Positions 33,853 through 42,509 of a stretch of DNA of 64,000 nucleotides are shown here, in pieces. Both the position numbers and the translations under genes were made by a program. Source of the stretch: UBA5066 sp046331465 (lineage in GTDB: Bacteria > Acidobacteriota > Thermoanaerobaculia > UBA5066); the NCBI GenBank assembly GCA_046331465.1, contig JAXLQV010000002.1, forward strand, positions 1,426,001-1,490,000, read 5' to 3'. Each line of letters starts with the position of its first letter. Position 1 is the stretch's first letter. The notes below the pieces were generated by a model, which saw only the letters and a list, made by a program, of their open reading frames with translations, did not search any database and was not told the origin of the DNA.

Positions 33853-35400
33853 ATGATCTCGAACGCACCCAGCGGCCCGCGTGACACCACGGATCTCCTC
33901 TCGAAGGAGGAGCTCCAGAGCATCATCGAGTTCCTCGCCGACGACCTCCTAGAAGGCCGTGCCCCGGGGACCCGGGGCGGCCGGCTGAGCGAGCTCTACC
34001 TGCAGAGCCTCTTCAAGCTCCTCGGGTTCCGGCCGGGGATCGACGACGGCTACCTGCAGCCTTTCCGGATGAAGGGCTACACGAGCCGCGACGTGACGGT
34101 CGGGGTCCCCGGCCTCGAGCTCGGGAGCCCGGACGACGTGATGGGCGTTCAGGTCCGCGACGTATCCGACTTCTCCGTGGAAGGCGAGGCCGTCTTCGCC
34201 GGGTTCGGGATCCGGACGCCCCTCTTCGGCTGGGACGACTTCAAGTCGCACGACGTGAGGGGGAAGGTCCTGATCGTCCGGGCGAACGATCCGGGCCACT
34301 ACGATCCGTCGCTCTTCGAGGGCCCCGCCCTGACCTACTTCGGACGGTGGAGCTGCAAGATCGAGGAAGCGCGGCGTGCGGGAGCCCGGGCCATCCTGAT
34401 CGTCCACACCGACGAGAGCGCCGGGTACGACTGGGGGGTCGTGGAGCGCTCCTGGGGCCGGGAGAACGTCTTCCTTCCATCGTCCCTCGAAAACGGCCTC
34501 GAGTTCCAGGGATGGATCAGGGAGGAGAGCCTCCGCCGGCTCCTTGCGACCAGGGGGCTGAGCCTCGAGGAACTCTACCGAGACACGCTGAAGGAGACCT
34601 TCGAGCCCGTCCCCCTGGGCGTTTCAATCCGGATCAGGGGCGAGAACGAGTTCCGCACGCTCGAGGCTTCGAACGTCGTCGCCGAGATCCCCGGCAGGAG
34701 CGCGCGTCGGATCGTCCTCTCCGCGCACATCGACCACATCGGCCACCGGCCAGACGAGCCGGGAGACAACGTCTTCAACGGGGCGATCGACAACGGCTCC
34801 GCCGTGGCCGCGCTCGTCCTCGCCGCGAAGGCGCTGAACGCCTTCCGGGAGGAGCTCCCGTACACGATCACGCTCCTCGCCTGCACGGCCGAGGAGGGAG
34901 GGCTCCTCGGTTCGTACTACTACGTGCAGAACTCAGACCGCTCGAAACTCGTGGCGAACGTCAACTTCGAGTCGACGCCAGTCTGGGAGAGGAGCCGGAG
35001 CGTGATGGGAGTCGGCGCGCGCTACTCCACGATGGAGGACCACCTGAAGGAGATCGCGGCCGAGGAGGGTCTCCTCTACTCGGAGTTCTCGCGGACGGAC
35101 CAGGGCTTCTTCTACCGCTCCGACCAGTTCCCCTTCGCCCGGCACGGCATCCCGGCGGTCTGGATCTCGGCCGGCGAGGACTTCGAGAGCGGCCGGGACC
35201 ACTTCGGGGAGTTCCTCCGGAACACGTACCACACGGTCCGCGACGACTTCGACCCCGGGTGGGAGCTCGAGGCGCTGCGGCAGACAGTCCGGTGCGCCGT
35301 GATGCTCGTCGAACGGATCGGGCGGAGCCCGGAGCCGCCGCGGTGGACGACCAGGCTCCCGTTCCCGACCGAGACGAGGCGGATCGCCGTCGGGCCCTGA
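33853..35400 (+). CDS. M28-family metallopeptidase with PA-like insertion
   Basis: A 515-residue aminopeptidase-type protein. The two-zinc site is visible as His292 (AHIDHIG), Asp313 (GAIDNGSAVAAL) and the Glu347-Glu348 pair (TAEEGGLLGSYYY). An N-terminal segment (about 90-280) resembles the protease-associated domain inserted in this family. No signal peptide is predicted from ATG 33853, which has AGGAGG at good spacing. It removes N-terminal amino acids or acts on dipeptides. It is the last clear gene of the co-directional run, 89 bp after the AEC gene. Confidence 0.88.
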   Translation: MISNAPSGPRDTTDLLSKEELQSIIEFLADDLLEGRAPGTRGGRLSELYLQSLFKLLGFRPGIDDGYLQPFRMKGYTSRDVTVGVPGLELGSPDDVMGVQVRDVSDFSVEGEAVFAGFGIRTPLFGWDDFKSHDVRGKVLIVRANDPGHYDPSLFEGPALTYFGRWSCKIEEARRAGARAILIVHTDESAGYDWGVVERSWGRENVFLPSSLENGLEFQGWIREESLRRLLATRGLSLEELYRDTLKETFEPVPLGVSIRIRGENEFRTLEASNVVAEIPGRSARRIVLSAHIDHIGHRPDEPGDNVFNGAIDNGSAVAALVLAAKALNAFREELPYTITLLACTAEEGGLLGSYYYVQNSDRSKLVANVNFESTPVWERSRSVMGVGARYSTMEDHLKEIAAEEGLLYSEFSRTDQGFFYRSDQFPFARHGIPAVWISAGEDFESGRDHFGEFLRNTYHTVRDDFDPGWELEALRQTVRCAVMLVERIGRSPEPPRWTTRLPFPTETRRIAVGP

Positions 35401-35563
35401 CCGCCTCCCGGAGCAGGTATTCGCCCAGCCCGTTCACGCTCCGGAGTTCGTCCGCCGCCCACTCCCCGATATCGGTGAAAGGGACGGTGTCGATCCGGAG
35501 TAGGAAGGCCTTACGTCCCTCGGCGGGAGGTGGCGGTCCGGCGACGCGGCTCGGCGTCTCACC
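35401..35563 (-). pseudogene. Coding-like fragment, unidentified
   Basis: On the minus strand, reading from 35563 down, one frame after a TGA gives about 54 residues of protein-like composition, including KAFLLRIDTVPFTDI and EWAADELRSVNGLGEYLL. It has no start codon and its frame runs without a stop into the antisense of the M28 gene, so no natural end is seen. It looks like the leftover of a gene cut by the M28 gene's 3' end. I do not recognise the family. Confidence 0.25.
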
Positions 35564-35921
35564 TCAGACGTCCCTTGTTCAGCGGTGCCGAGAGCTCCTC
35601 GACGTTCGAGCGGAGCGTGAGCTCGTCCTCTTGTCCGCGGAGGGATGGGGAGCTCCTTCCCGCCGGTTCGGTGCCGTCCGGCGGTGGGAAGGCGGCGAAG
35701 ACGAGCGAAGGGGCGCGGCGGAGGCGGAGAGACGACCCATGGAGGGGCTGGGTGGGTACAGACGGGGGTGGGCCGTCTCGGGTGCGACGGGCGAGAAAGT
35801 CCAGGATGCACGAAGAGAGCCTCGCCGAGAGCCCGAGAATCGGGCCGGATGGAGGCGGCGCCTTCGTTGCGCGCGAGAACAGGCGTCCGACCATGGGAGC
35901 GGACCGCGGCCGACCCCGACC
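35564..35921. other. Intergenic, nothing supported
   Basis: No start codon with a ribosome-binding site, conserved protein motif or repeat was found here. Open frames on both strands have the Arg/Pro/Ser-rich composition of non-coding GC-rich DNA. It may be decayed coding DNA between the peptidase locus and the DUF188 gene. Confidence 0.3.
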
Positions 35922-36374
35922 TCAGCGAAGAGCGCGCGACGCCTGGATCAGGTGATCGAGGCGCTCCAGGAACCGGGACCGATCCCGCTTCTCGAAGGGG
36001 GCGGGTCCCCTCGTGAAGCCGCCGATCTCGCGAAGGTGCGCGGCGATCTCTCGGCCGGCGAGCGCTTCACCGATCGAGTCCGGCGTGAAGACGCGGCCCT
36101 TCGGGTCGAGCACACGAGCTCCCCGGGCGAGGCAACGGGAGGCGAGGGGGATGTCGCCCGAGACGACGATGTCGCCCTCGGCGACCCGCTCGGCGATCCG
36201 GTCGTCGGCCGCATCGAGGTTTCCCCGTCCGACGACGACCAGCTCGAAGAGCTCGCCCTCGGGGATCGCCATCCGCGAGTTGGCGACGAAGTCGACCCGG
36301 AGGCCGTATCGAGCGGCCACCCGGGCGATTTCGGCCTTCACGGGGCAGGCGTCGGCGTCGACGTGGATCTTCAT
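35922..36374 (-). CDS. YaiI/YqxD-family protein (DUF188)
   Basis: A 150-residue protein of the DUF188/YaiI family. It opens with the family motif MKIHVDADACPVK and has VVSGDIPLASRCL and GGFTRGPAPF further on. The acidic residues at the start and in SGDIPLA form a PIN-like putative metal site. The family is widespread but its biochemical role is not established. It stands alone here, between decayed DNA on both sides. Confidence 0.92.
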   Translation of the reverse strand: MKIHVDADACPVKAEIARVAARYGLRVDFVANSRMAIPEGELFELVVVGRGNLDAADDRIAERVAEGDIVVSGDIPLASRCLARGARVLDPKGRVFTPDSIGEALAGREIAAHLREIGGFTRGPAPFEKRDRSRFLERLDHLIQASRALR

Positions 36375-36459
36375 CTGAGAGGTCCCCCCGGGATCAGAAC
36401 ACGGGGGCCGGGAGCGGATCGGTCGATGCCGTCACCTTTCCTGGCCCTCGCGGCGGGGC

Positions 36460-36748
36460 TCACGGTCGTCTCACCCCCCACAGGCCCGCGAGGCCCATCA
36501 GCAGCGCGCCGTGGGCGGTGACGTCGTCGTCGCCCCGCTGCCCGTTCGTGAAGCGGGGCGTGATCGGATTCGTCCCCCGGGCTCCCGTCGAGCCGTCCCA
36601 CTGAAACTCGTACCGGTCCGCAGCGGGGAAGCCCGGCCGAGCCCCGTGCTTCCAGCAACTGTTCGTCGCGGCCCCGGGCGGCAGGAACAGCTGCAGCGCC
36701 ACGCTGCCGACGGTCGCTACGCCTCTCAGCGTGAAGGAGAAGAGGCCG
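36460..36748 (-). pseudogene. C-terminal remnant of a choice-of-anchor U-like surface protein
   Basis: The minus-strand frame from about 36748 reads HGLFSFTLRGVATVG, then LQLFLPPGAATNSCWKHG, YEFQWDGSTGA and FTNGQRGDDDVTAHG, and ends in a short hydrophobic stretch with GVRRP. This order matches the choice-of-anchor U type domain (WKYG, YEF, DGQRGDDDLTANG) followed by a membrane-plus-basic sorting tail. Nothing upstream continues the protein in this frame; an ORF start at 36822 gives unrelated sequence. It is likely the surviving tail of a much larger exported protein. Confidence 0.5.
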
Positions 36749-36890
36749 TGGCCGGCATGCCGTCGTTGTCCGCGTGGCCTCCGGTGGTCAAAGGGAGACG
36801 AAGCCGACCCACGGGGCCCCAATCGAATCCCGCCGTCGCGGCCACTGCCGGATCGCTCCCCGGCGCCCGCCGCGGCCAGCCCGGCTCGGC

Positions 36891-36922
36891 AGGATTTTCA
36901 TTTGAGACGGGATTTCAATATC
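36891..36922 (+). promoter_or_regulatory. AT-rich upstream region of the persulfide dioxygenase gene
   Basis: In otherwise GC-rich DNA, a 32-bp AT-rich stretch contains two related direct elements, GGATTTTCA and GGATTTCAA, 19 bp apart, ending about 40 bp before the start at 36961. A promoter and a regulator site for sulfide/persulfide control are plausible. No consensus -35/-10 pair could be assigned. Confidence 0.3.
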
Positions 36923-36960
36923 CTCCCCGCCGATCCACTCGGCGAGATGAGGAGGAACGC

Positions 36961-38031
36961 ATGGACGTGACGCTGAAGAGCTTCACCGACTCGGGCTGCG
37001 CCGCCTACCTGGTCGGCTGCGCGCGCACGGGCGAGGCCCTGCTGGTCGACCCCAAGGCCGGAAAGAGCTCGACCTACCGGGGGGCGGCGGCCAGCCTCGG
37101 CCTGAAGATCGTCGCGGTGTTCGACACGCACACGCACGCGGACCACCTCTCCGGCTCGTCGTCATTCGCGAAGGAGGGGATCCCGGTCTGGATGGGCGCG
37201 CGGACGCAGTGCGCGCGCCCGCACCGGCGCCTCGCCGACGGCGAGGAGGCCCGGGTGGGCGAGCTGAAGCTCACGGCGCTCGAGGTGCCGGGCCACACGG
37301 ACGACTCGCTCGCGCTGGCCGGGCACGGCCTCGTCCTGACGGGCGACTCGCTCCTCGTCGGAGGCCTGGGGCGGGCGGACTTCCGCGGCAGCGACCCCGC
37401 GCGCCTCTTCGAGTCGGTGCGCGACCGCCTGATGTCCCTCCCCGACGCGACCGTCGTCCTTCCCGGCCACAACTACAACGACATCCTCTTCACGACGGTC
37501 GGGCACGAGCGGAAGAACAACCCGGCGCTCGGCTTCGAGAACGGCGCGGCCTACGCCCGGTCGCTCCGCGCGGTCGAGGGGGCCGGCAACTCGCCCCAGG
37601 TCGACGCGACGCTCGCGGCCAACCTGGAGGCCGACCCGGAGCTGCCGGAGGCGCCCGCCGTCGTCGCCGCGTGCTGCTCGGCCGGGGGATCGGCGGTCGA
37701 CCTCGGCGCCCGGCCGGCCGAGCGGACGGTCGAAGAGGTGGCGCCTCGCCGCGAGGCGATCACCGCGGAGAGGCGCTGGTACGACGTGCGGGAGCCGTTC
37801 GAGTTCCGGGAGGGGCACATTCCCGGCACCGTGAACCGTCCGCTCGCCGCGCTCGGCTTTCACCTCGACGAGCTGCGGCGGGACGGGCCGGTCGTCCTCT
37901 CCTGCCGAAGCGGCGTCCGGTCGATGACGGCCGCGAAGACGCTCGCCTACCTCGGGGTCCTCGGCCAGCCGGTCAACCTTGCCGGCGGATTCCTGCGCTG
38001 GCAGGAGCTCGGGCTGCCGGTCGAGCACTGA
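36961..38031 (+). CDS. Persulfide dioxygenase (ETHE1-like) fused to rhodanese
   Basis: A 356-residue two-domain protein. The N-terminal metallo-beta-lactamase domain (about 1-235) has T-H57-T-H59-A-D61-H62, GHTDDS, GDSLLVGGLGRADF and PGHNYND, the pattern of ETHE1-type iron persulfide dioxygenases, which oxidise glutathione persulfide to sulfite. The C-terminal rhodanese domain (about 255-356) has Cys315 in LSCRSGVRS, matching an active sulfurtransferase. Natural fusions of this kind join sulfur transfer to persulfide oxidation. ATGAGGAGG before ATG 36961 fixes the start. It probably serves sulfide detoxification. Confidence 0.88.
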   Translation: MDVTLKSFTDSGCAAYLVGCARTGEALLVDPKAGKSSTYRGAAASLGLKIVAVFDTHTHADHLSGSSSFAKEGIPVWMGARTQCARPHRRLADGEEARVGELKLTALEVPGHTDDSLALAGHGLVLTGDSLLVGGLGRADFRGSDPARLFESVRDRLMSLPDATVVLPGHNYNDILFTTVGHERKNNPALGFENGAAYARSLRAVEGAGNSPQVDATLAANLEADPELPEAPAVVAACCSAGGSAVDLGARPAERTVEEVAPRREAITAERRWYDVREPFEFREGHIPGTVNRPLAALGFHLDELRRDGPVVLSCRSGVRSMTAAKTLAYLGVLGQPVNLAGGFLRWQELGLPVEH

Positions 38032-38129
38032 TCCCGGCCGGATCGGATAGTCCTCGCTCACGGCGACCCGCCGTAGCAGCCCGGGACGCTCGGCCGTGGA
38101 GGAGCGGCGCCGACCGTCGGCGCCAACCA

Positions 38130-38445
38130 TCAGGGCAGGTGCGGCGCAAGCAGTGCCTCCACGCGGGGATGGGAGGGGAAGATCCCCGCGTAGAGCCGGT
38201 GCGAGCCGATCCGGGGGTCGTGGCGGTCCCGCGCCTCACGGAACCGGAGAAGAGCCGCGTCCGCCTCGCCGCGGACGAGATGAGCCGCGCGGAGGCGGCC
38301 ACGGCGTGGCCCGGGAAGTGGCGGGGCATCCGGACGTGCGGCGTGGCGGCGACCTGTCTCTCGAGGATCGCCTCCCAGCGCTCGTTGACCTCCGGCTTGA
38401 CGCTCCCGCGCGGTCCGGGTGCGCAGTGCGAGCATTCGAACGTCG
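38130..38445 (-). pseudogene. Frameshifted unidentified gene downstream of norB
   Basis: Two protein-like pieces lie in different frames. From about 38445 to 38280 the frame reads FECSHCAPGPRG, VKPEVNERWEAILERQ and VRMPRHFPGHAVAASARL. The second piece continues in the other frame from about 38275 to the TGA at 38130: ADAALLRFREARDRHDPRIG then HRLYAGIFPSHP. A single-base shift near 38270-38290 would join them into one protein of about 105 residues. No good start codon is seen upstream. The CSHC motif suggests a metal site. It may be a true pseudogene or a sequencing error. I do not recognise the family. Confidence 0.5.
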
Positions 38446-38521
38446 GCGCGGTCCTCGGCCTCGCCGAGCTCCCGGACGAGCCCGGGCCCCGCGCGGTCGC
38501 GATCGACGCGAGAGTTCCCGT

Positions 38522-40813
38522 CTACGAGCCGGCCCGCGCGCGGTCGCGCGAGCCGACGAGCAGCGCCGCGATCGCCAGGACGAGCGGGACGACCCCGAGC
38601 AGCAGGAAGATCGTGTCGGCCGCGACGCGCGCCCACTCCAGCGCGTGGAACGTCCCGCCCATCAGGAAGGTGAGCCGTCGCGCGTGCCAGTAGCCGTTCT
38701 GGAGGACGTCCCGGAGCTGGAGCACGCCCGCCGGGAAGAGGTCGATCGCCATCATGAGAGCGAGCCCGGCGTTCAGGCCCCAGAAGCCCGTCCTGATCCA
38801 GCGCTCGGCGCGGTTCCACGCGGCGTCGTCCGCCAGCGAGCGAAGGCAGAAGAGGAGAACCGCCAGCGCCAGCATCCCGAAGACGCCGAAGAGCGACCCG
38901 TGGGCGTGGTTGTTCGTCAGCGAGGTGCCGACCTCGAAGTAGGAGACGATGGGGAGGTTGATGAGGAAGCCGAAGACTCCGGCGCCGACGAAGTTCCAGA
39001 AGCCGACGGCCATCAGGAAGTAGATCGGCCAGCGGTGACGGTCCGCGAACGCCGTCTGGCACTCCTCGCAGCGCCGTTCCCGGAGGCGGATGAAGTCCCA
39101 GGCGTCGAGGGTGAGAAGCGTGAGCGGCACCACCTCGAGCGCCGAGAAGCACGCGGCCAGGCCCATGTTGAGCGTTCCCTGGCCGGTGAAGTACCAGTGG
39201 TGGCCGGTGCCGACGATCCCTCCGGCCAGGTAGAGGATCGCGTCCAGGTAGATGACCCGCGTGGCCGTCCGCGTGGTGACGAGGCCCAGGAGGACGAACA
39301 GGACGGCGACGAGGACGGTGGCGAAGAGCTCGAAGAAGCCCTCCACCCAGAGGTGGATGATCCAGAAGCGCCAGTTGTCGATCACGGCGAAATTCGTGCG
39401 CGGCCCGAAGAAGAGCGCCGGCAGGTAGAAGAGCGGGATCGCCGCCGCGGCGTAGAGAAAGAGCGAAGCCAGCTCGGAGCGCTCGCGGTCGCGGAGCGCG
39501 GGGCGGAGCGCCCGGACCATGAGGCCGAGCCATCCCGCGAGCCCCGAGGCGAGGAGGAGCTGCCAGAAGCGGCCGAGGTCGAGGTACTCCGAGCCCTGGT
39601 GCCCGAGCCAGAACCAGAGCTTCCCCAGGTGGTCGTTCAGCCCGAGCCACTCGCCGCCGAGGCTCCCGAAGACGACGACCGCGAGGGCGGCGAGGAGCGC
39701 GAGGACGCCGGCCCGCTGTCCGCGGGGCTCGGCCCCGCCGACGATCGGCGCGAGGAAGAGGCCGCCGGCCACCCAGGCGGTGGCGATCCAGAAGATCGCC
39801 AGCTGCAGGTGGAACGTCCGGAGCAGGTTGTAGGGAAGGACCCGCGCGAGGTCGAATCCGTAGAAGGCGCCCGACTCGACCCGGTAGTGGGCCAGCGCGC
39901 CGCCCGCGAGCGTCTGCAGGAGGAAGAGAAGGGCGACGACGCCGAGGTAGAGGCCGACGGCCTTCTGGCTCGAGGTCGGGACCCAGCGGGCCAGGGGGCT
40001 GTCGTGGGCGTGCCCGCTGGCCGACGGGCCGTGCCAGCCGAGGTAGTCGAACCGGCCGACGGCGAACAGGACCGTTCCGAGGCCGGCGAGAAGGGTCACG
40101 AGGCTGAGCGCGCTCCAGAGGTACGTCGAGGCGCTGGGCCGGTTGCCGACGGCCGGCTCGAAGGGCCAGTTGTTCGTGTACGAGTAGTCCTTGCCGGGAC
40201 GGTTGGCGACGGTGGCCCAGGCCGCCCACGCGAAGTACGAGGTGAGGGCCCGGAGCTCGCCCGGGTCGCGGATGTACCTCGGGGGAAGCCCCGGCGCGGC
40301 CACCTCTCCCGAGAAGTAGCGCGTCCACTCGGCCTGCTGGATCTCCCAGGCGGAAGCCTCGGCCGGGGTGAACCGCAGGACGCCGGTCTTCGGGTCGTAG
40401 CGGTTCTCCTTCAGGAGCCGGTGAACGGACGCGTCGACGCTCGCGGCCGCGTCGGGGTCGAGCGCGGCGTAGGCGAGGCCGGAGCGCCCCCGGGAGAGGG
40501 CGTCCCGCGCGATCTCGGCGAGCCGGTGCAGGTACTCCGCGCTGTAGTCCGGGCCGAGGTACGCGCCGTGGCCCCAGAGCGATCCATGCTCCATCAGGCC
40601 GAACCTGAAGAACACCTCCTGGCCGTGCTCGACGTCGTCCCGCGTGAACAGGGTCGCGCCCCTCGTGTCGGTCACCCGCTCGGGGACGGGTGGGGCGTTC
40701 GTGTAGGTGAGGACCGTGACCACCGTCAGGAGGCTGAAGCCGAAGGCCATCACGAGGATGACCGAGTGGCGCCACCAGGGCGAGAGCGGAGAGTCCGGGC
40801 GGGCGGACGACAT
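38522..40813 (-). CDS. norB: Quinol-dependent nitric oxide reductase (qNOR)
   Basis: A 763-residue, single-subunit nitric oxide reductase. The N-terminal helix and the periplasmic domain fused ahead of the haem-copper-oxidase-like core, together with this length, mark the quinol-oxidising form rather than the shorter NorB of cNOR. Core motifs are HLWVEGFFELF, GTGHHWYFTGQG (high-spin haem and FeB His region) and NNHAHGSLFGVFG. It reduces 2 NO to N2O in the cytoplasmic membrane, which suggests NO detoxification or partial denitrification. AAGGAG precedes ATG 40813. The longer upstream frame is not used because it overlaps the methyltransferase remnant. Confidence 0.92.
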   Translation of the reverse strand: MSSARPDSPLSPWWRHSVILVMAFGFSLLTVVTVLTYTNAPPVPERVTDTRGATLFTRDDVEHGQEVFFRFGLMEHGSLWGHGAYLGPDYSAEYLHRLAEIARDALSRGRSGLAYAALDPDAAASVDASVHRLLKENRYDPKTGVLRFTPAEASAWEIQQAEWTRYFSGEVAAPGLPPRYIRDPGELRALTSYFAWAAWATVANRPGKDYSYTNNWPFEPAVGNRPSASTYLWSALSLVTLLAGLGTVLFAVGRFDYLGWHGPSASGHAHDSPLARWVPTSSQKAVGLYLGVVALLFLLQTLAGGALAHYRVESGAFYGFDLARVLPYNLLRTFHLQLAIFWIATAWVAGGLFLAPIVGGAEPRGQRAGVLALLAALAVVVFGSLGGEWLGLNDHLGKLWFWLGHQGSEYLDLGRFWQLLLASGLAGWLGLMVRALRPALRDRERSELASLFLYAAAAIPLFYLPALFFGPRTNFAVIDNWRFWIIHLWVEGFFELFATVLVAVLFVLLGLVTTRTATRVIYLDAILYLAGGIVGTGHHWYFTGQGTLNMGLAACFSALEVVPLTLLTLDAWDFIRLRERRCEECQTAFADRHRWPIYFLMAVGFWNFVGAGVFGFLINLPIVSYFEVGTSLTNNHAHGSLFGVFGMLALAVLLFCLRSLADDAAWNRAERWIRTGFWGLNAGLALMMAIDLFPAGVLQLRDVLQNGYWHARRLTFLMGGTFHALEWARVAADTIFLLLGVVPLVLAIAALLVGSRDRARAGS

Positions 40814-40827
40814 GAGTGGCTCCTTTC

Positions 40828-41382
40828 TCAGGACTGCCGGACGGCGCGAAAGGTCCCCTCGGAGATGACGGGCCCTCCCCGCGAAAGCGTGCACCCCGCG
40901 ATCGGGCGGTCGTACTCGGCGAGCGGACCGGGAGGGTCCTTCTCGAACCCGCAGCGGAGGAGCTCCGCCTTCAGCTCTGCCTCGGTCAGGGAGCACTGCG
41001 GCTCGCCCGCGAACCGGGTGAAGACGAACGGCTCTCCCGGGACAGGGCGGGCGTCGACGTCGAACGTGGCGCGGGAGAAGGTGAAGACGAAGAGGCTCGC
41101 ACCCGGCCGGGCAACGCGCGCCGCCTCGAACATGGCCCAGGCCGTGTCGGTCCCGATCAGCGTGGCTCCCTCGCTCGCCATGGGCGCGGCGTTGCGGGCC
41201 GCCCCGTGCGCCGCCTGGCGGACGACCCGGGGAAACGGCACGTCGCCTTCGGGGCGAACGCGTTCGTTCCGCTCGCGCTCGAAGGCCTCGATGCCGAGGG
41301 AGCGGTGGGCCGCGACGCCGGCGATCAGGGTGTCGGGCGTGAGGCCCAATGGGCCTCCCTTCTCTCCGGCGCCAGGCCGCAC
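40828..41382 (-). pseudogene. 5'-truncated SAM-dependent methyltransferase
   Basis: The 184-codon frame matches only the last part of class I methyltransferases: EAARVARPGASLFVFTFSR, FVFTRFAGEPQCSLTEAELKAELLRCGF and the GGPVISEGTFR end. The N-terminal SAM-binding motif (D/E-x-GxGxG) is missing, and residues before about 85 are not recognisable. Upstream the frame meets a TGA at about 41427. It ends only 14 bp before norB, so norB's promoter must lie in or beyond it. Treat as a remnant; a frameshift that hides the N-terminus was looked for and not found. Confidence 0.6.
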
Positions 41383-41815
41383 GCGCCTGCTGCGGAACGG
41401 CGATGATGAAACACGGTCTCATTGTGCTCCTCCTGCCGCGGTGCGGATATGACGGGCGTCAGGAGGCCGGTCGGGTCGTTTCGCCTGGTTCCCTGCGCGA
41501 GACCCACCGGCCCTCGGGGCTGGAGGCGGCCGGGGTCTCGGAACTCGCCTGACCCGGCCCCGTGCGCTCGACCTGCCCGAGGGGGAGGAATCCGCTGCCG
41601 GGGCTCGCGCCTCGCATCGTCGCGCCAGACGGCACCCTCCCGGCGGACGCGTATGGCTTGCCGTCCATGTCGGGTGGGACGTCCGCGAGCGAACGGGAGG
41701 TCACGCCGATCGGCCTCAGGTCCGCGAGGACGACGCCGACGACCCCGTGGCGACCGCGACGAGGACCGACGCGAGTCCGCTCGTCGGCTGGTTCTCCGTC
41801 CCGTCGCGCTCGGGG
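41383..41815. other. Intergenic, no gene supported
   Basis: This 433-bp stretch holds only short antisense-like open frames with no ribosome-binding sites or recognisable motifs. It may contain decayed sequence from the front of the truncated methyltransferase gene. No repeat, hairpin or promoter was convincingly seen. Confidence 0.3.
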
Positions 41816-42463
41816 CTACCTCTCCCGGTACCTCTTCGCGGCCGCGAGGTCCCTCCTCAGCTCTTCGGCGTTGCGCCGAGGGCCGTAGCCGGGCGTGTCG
41901 CGCTGGATACGCCAGCCTTCCTTCAGCGGCCCCGCGTCGACCGTGTCGAAGCCGAAGGCGTCGAGCATCGCGGCGACGGTCTCCTTCGCGGACGGGTCGT
42001 CCCCCGCGATGACGAGGGCGCGGCGGTTCGGGGTGCCGGCGGGCAGCCCGTGGGTCGTCAGCTCGGCGGCGTAGATGTGGTTGAAGGCCTTGACGACCTT
42101 CGACTCCGGCAGGTGCGCCTGAAGGAGCTCCGACGTGGTCGTCGACTCGTCGTCGAGCTCGGGGATCTGCCCGTCGCGCTGCGGGTAGTAGTTGTTCGTG
42201 TCGATGACCACCTTGCCGGCGAGCGGCTCCACGGGCACGCTGCCGATGTTCCGGAGGGGGATCGTCACGACGACGATGTCTCCCTGCCGCGCCGCCTCGA
42301 GCGGCGTCGCGGCGCGAGCCCTCGGCCCGAGCTCCTGCACGAGCGCCGCGAGCGTCTCCGGGCCCCGCGAGTTGCTGATCACCACGTCGTAGCCGTGCGC
42401 CACCGCGAGGCGCGCGACCTGGCTTCCGATGTGGCCGGCACCGATGAGTCCGATCGTCGTCAT
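41816..42463 (-). CDS. NADPH-dependent F420-reductase-like NAD(P)-binding protein
   Basis: A 215-residue Rossmann-fold protein. It opens with TTIGLIGAGHIGSQVARLA, the dinucleotide site (GxGxxG), with SNSRGPETL as the probable NADP-binding loop; VVIDTNNYYPQRDG and VVKAFNHIYAAEL follow the fold of the F420-dependent NADP reductase-like family. In organisms without F420 such proteins are of unknown function, possibly reducing small ketones or quinones. It lies alone between the decayed zone and the MFS gene. Confidence 0.82.
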   Translation of the reverse strand: MTTIGLIGAGHIGSQVARLAVAHGYDVVISNSRGPETLAALVQELGPRARAATPLEAARQGDIVVVTIPLRNIGSVPVEPLAGKVVIDTNNYYPQRDGQIPELDDESTTTSELLQAHLPESKVVKAFNHIYAAELTTHGLPAGTPNRRALVIAGDDPSAKETVAAMLDAFGFDTVDAGPLKEGWRIQRDTPGYGPRRNAEELRRDLAAAKRYRER

Positions 42464-42509
42464 GGGCGGGATGCTGCCACAGGCAGGGCTCGGCCGAAGA
42501 GCGCCTGTC

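Noticed and set aside
36371..36658. 95-codon minus-strand open frame
   Set aside because: It overlaps the choice-of-anchor U-like frame out of phase, is Arg/Pro-rich and has no ribosome-binding site.
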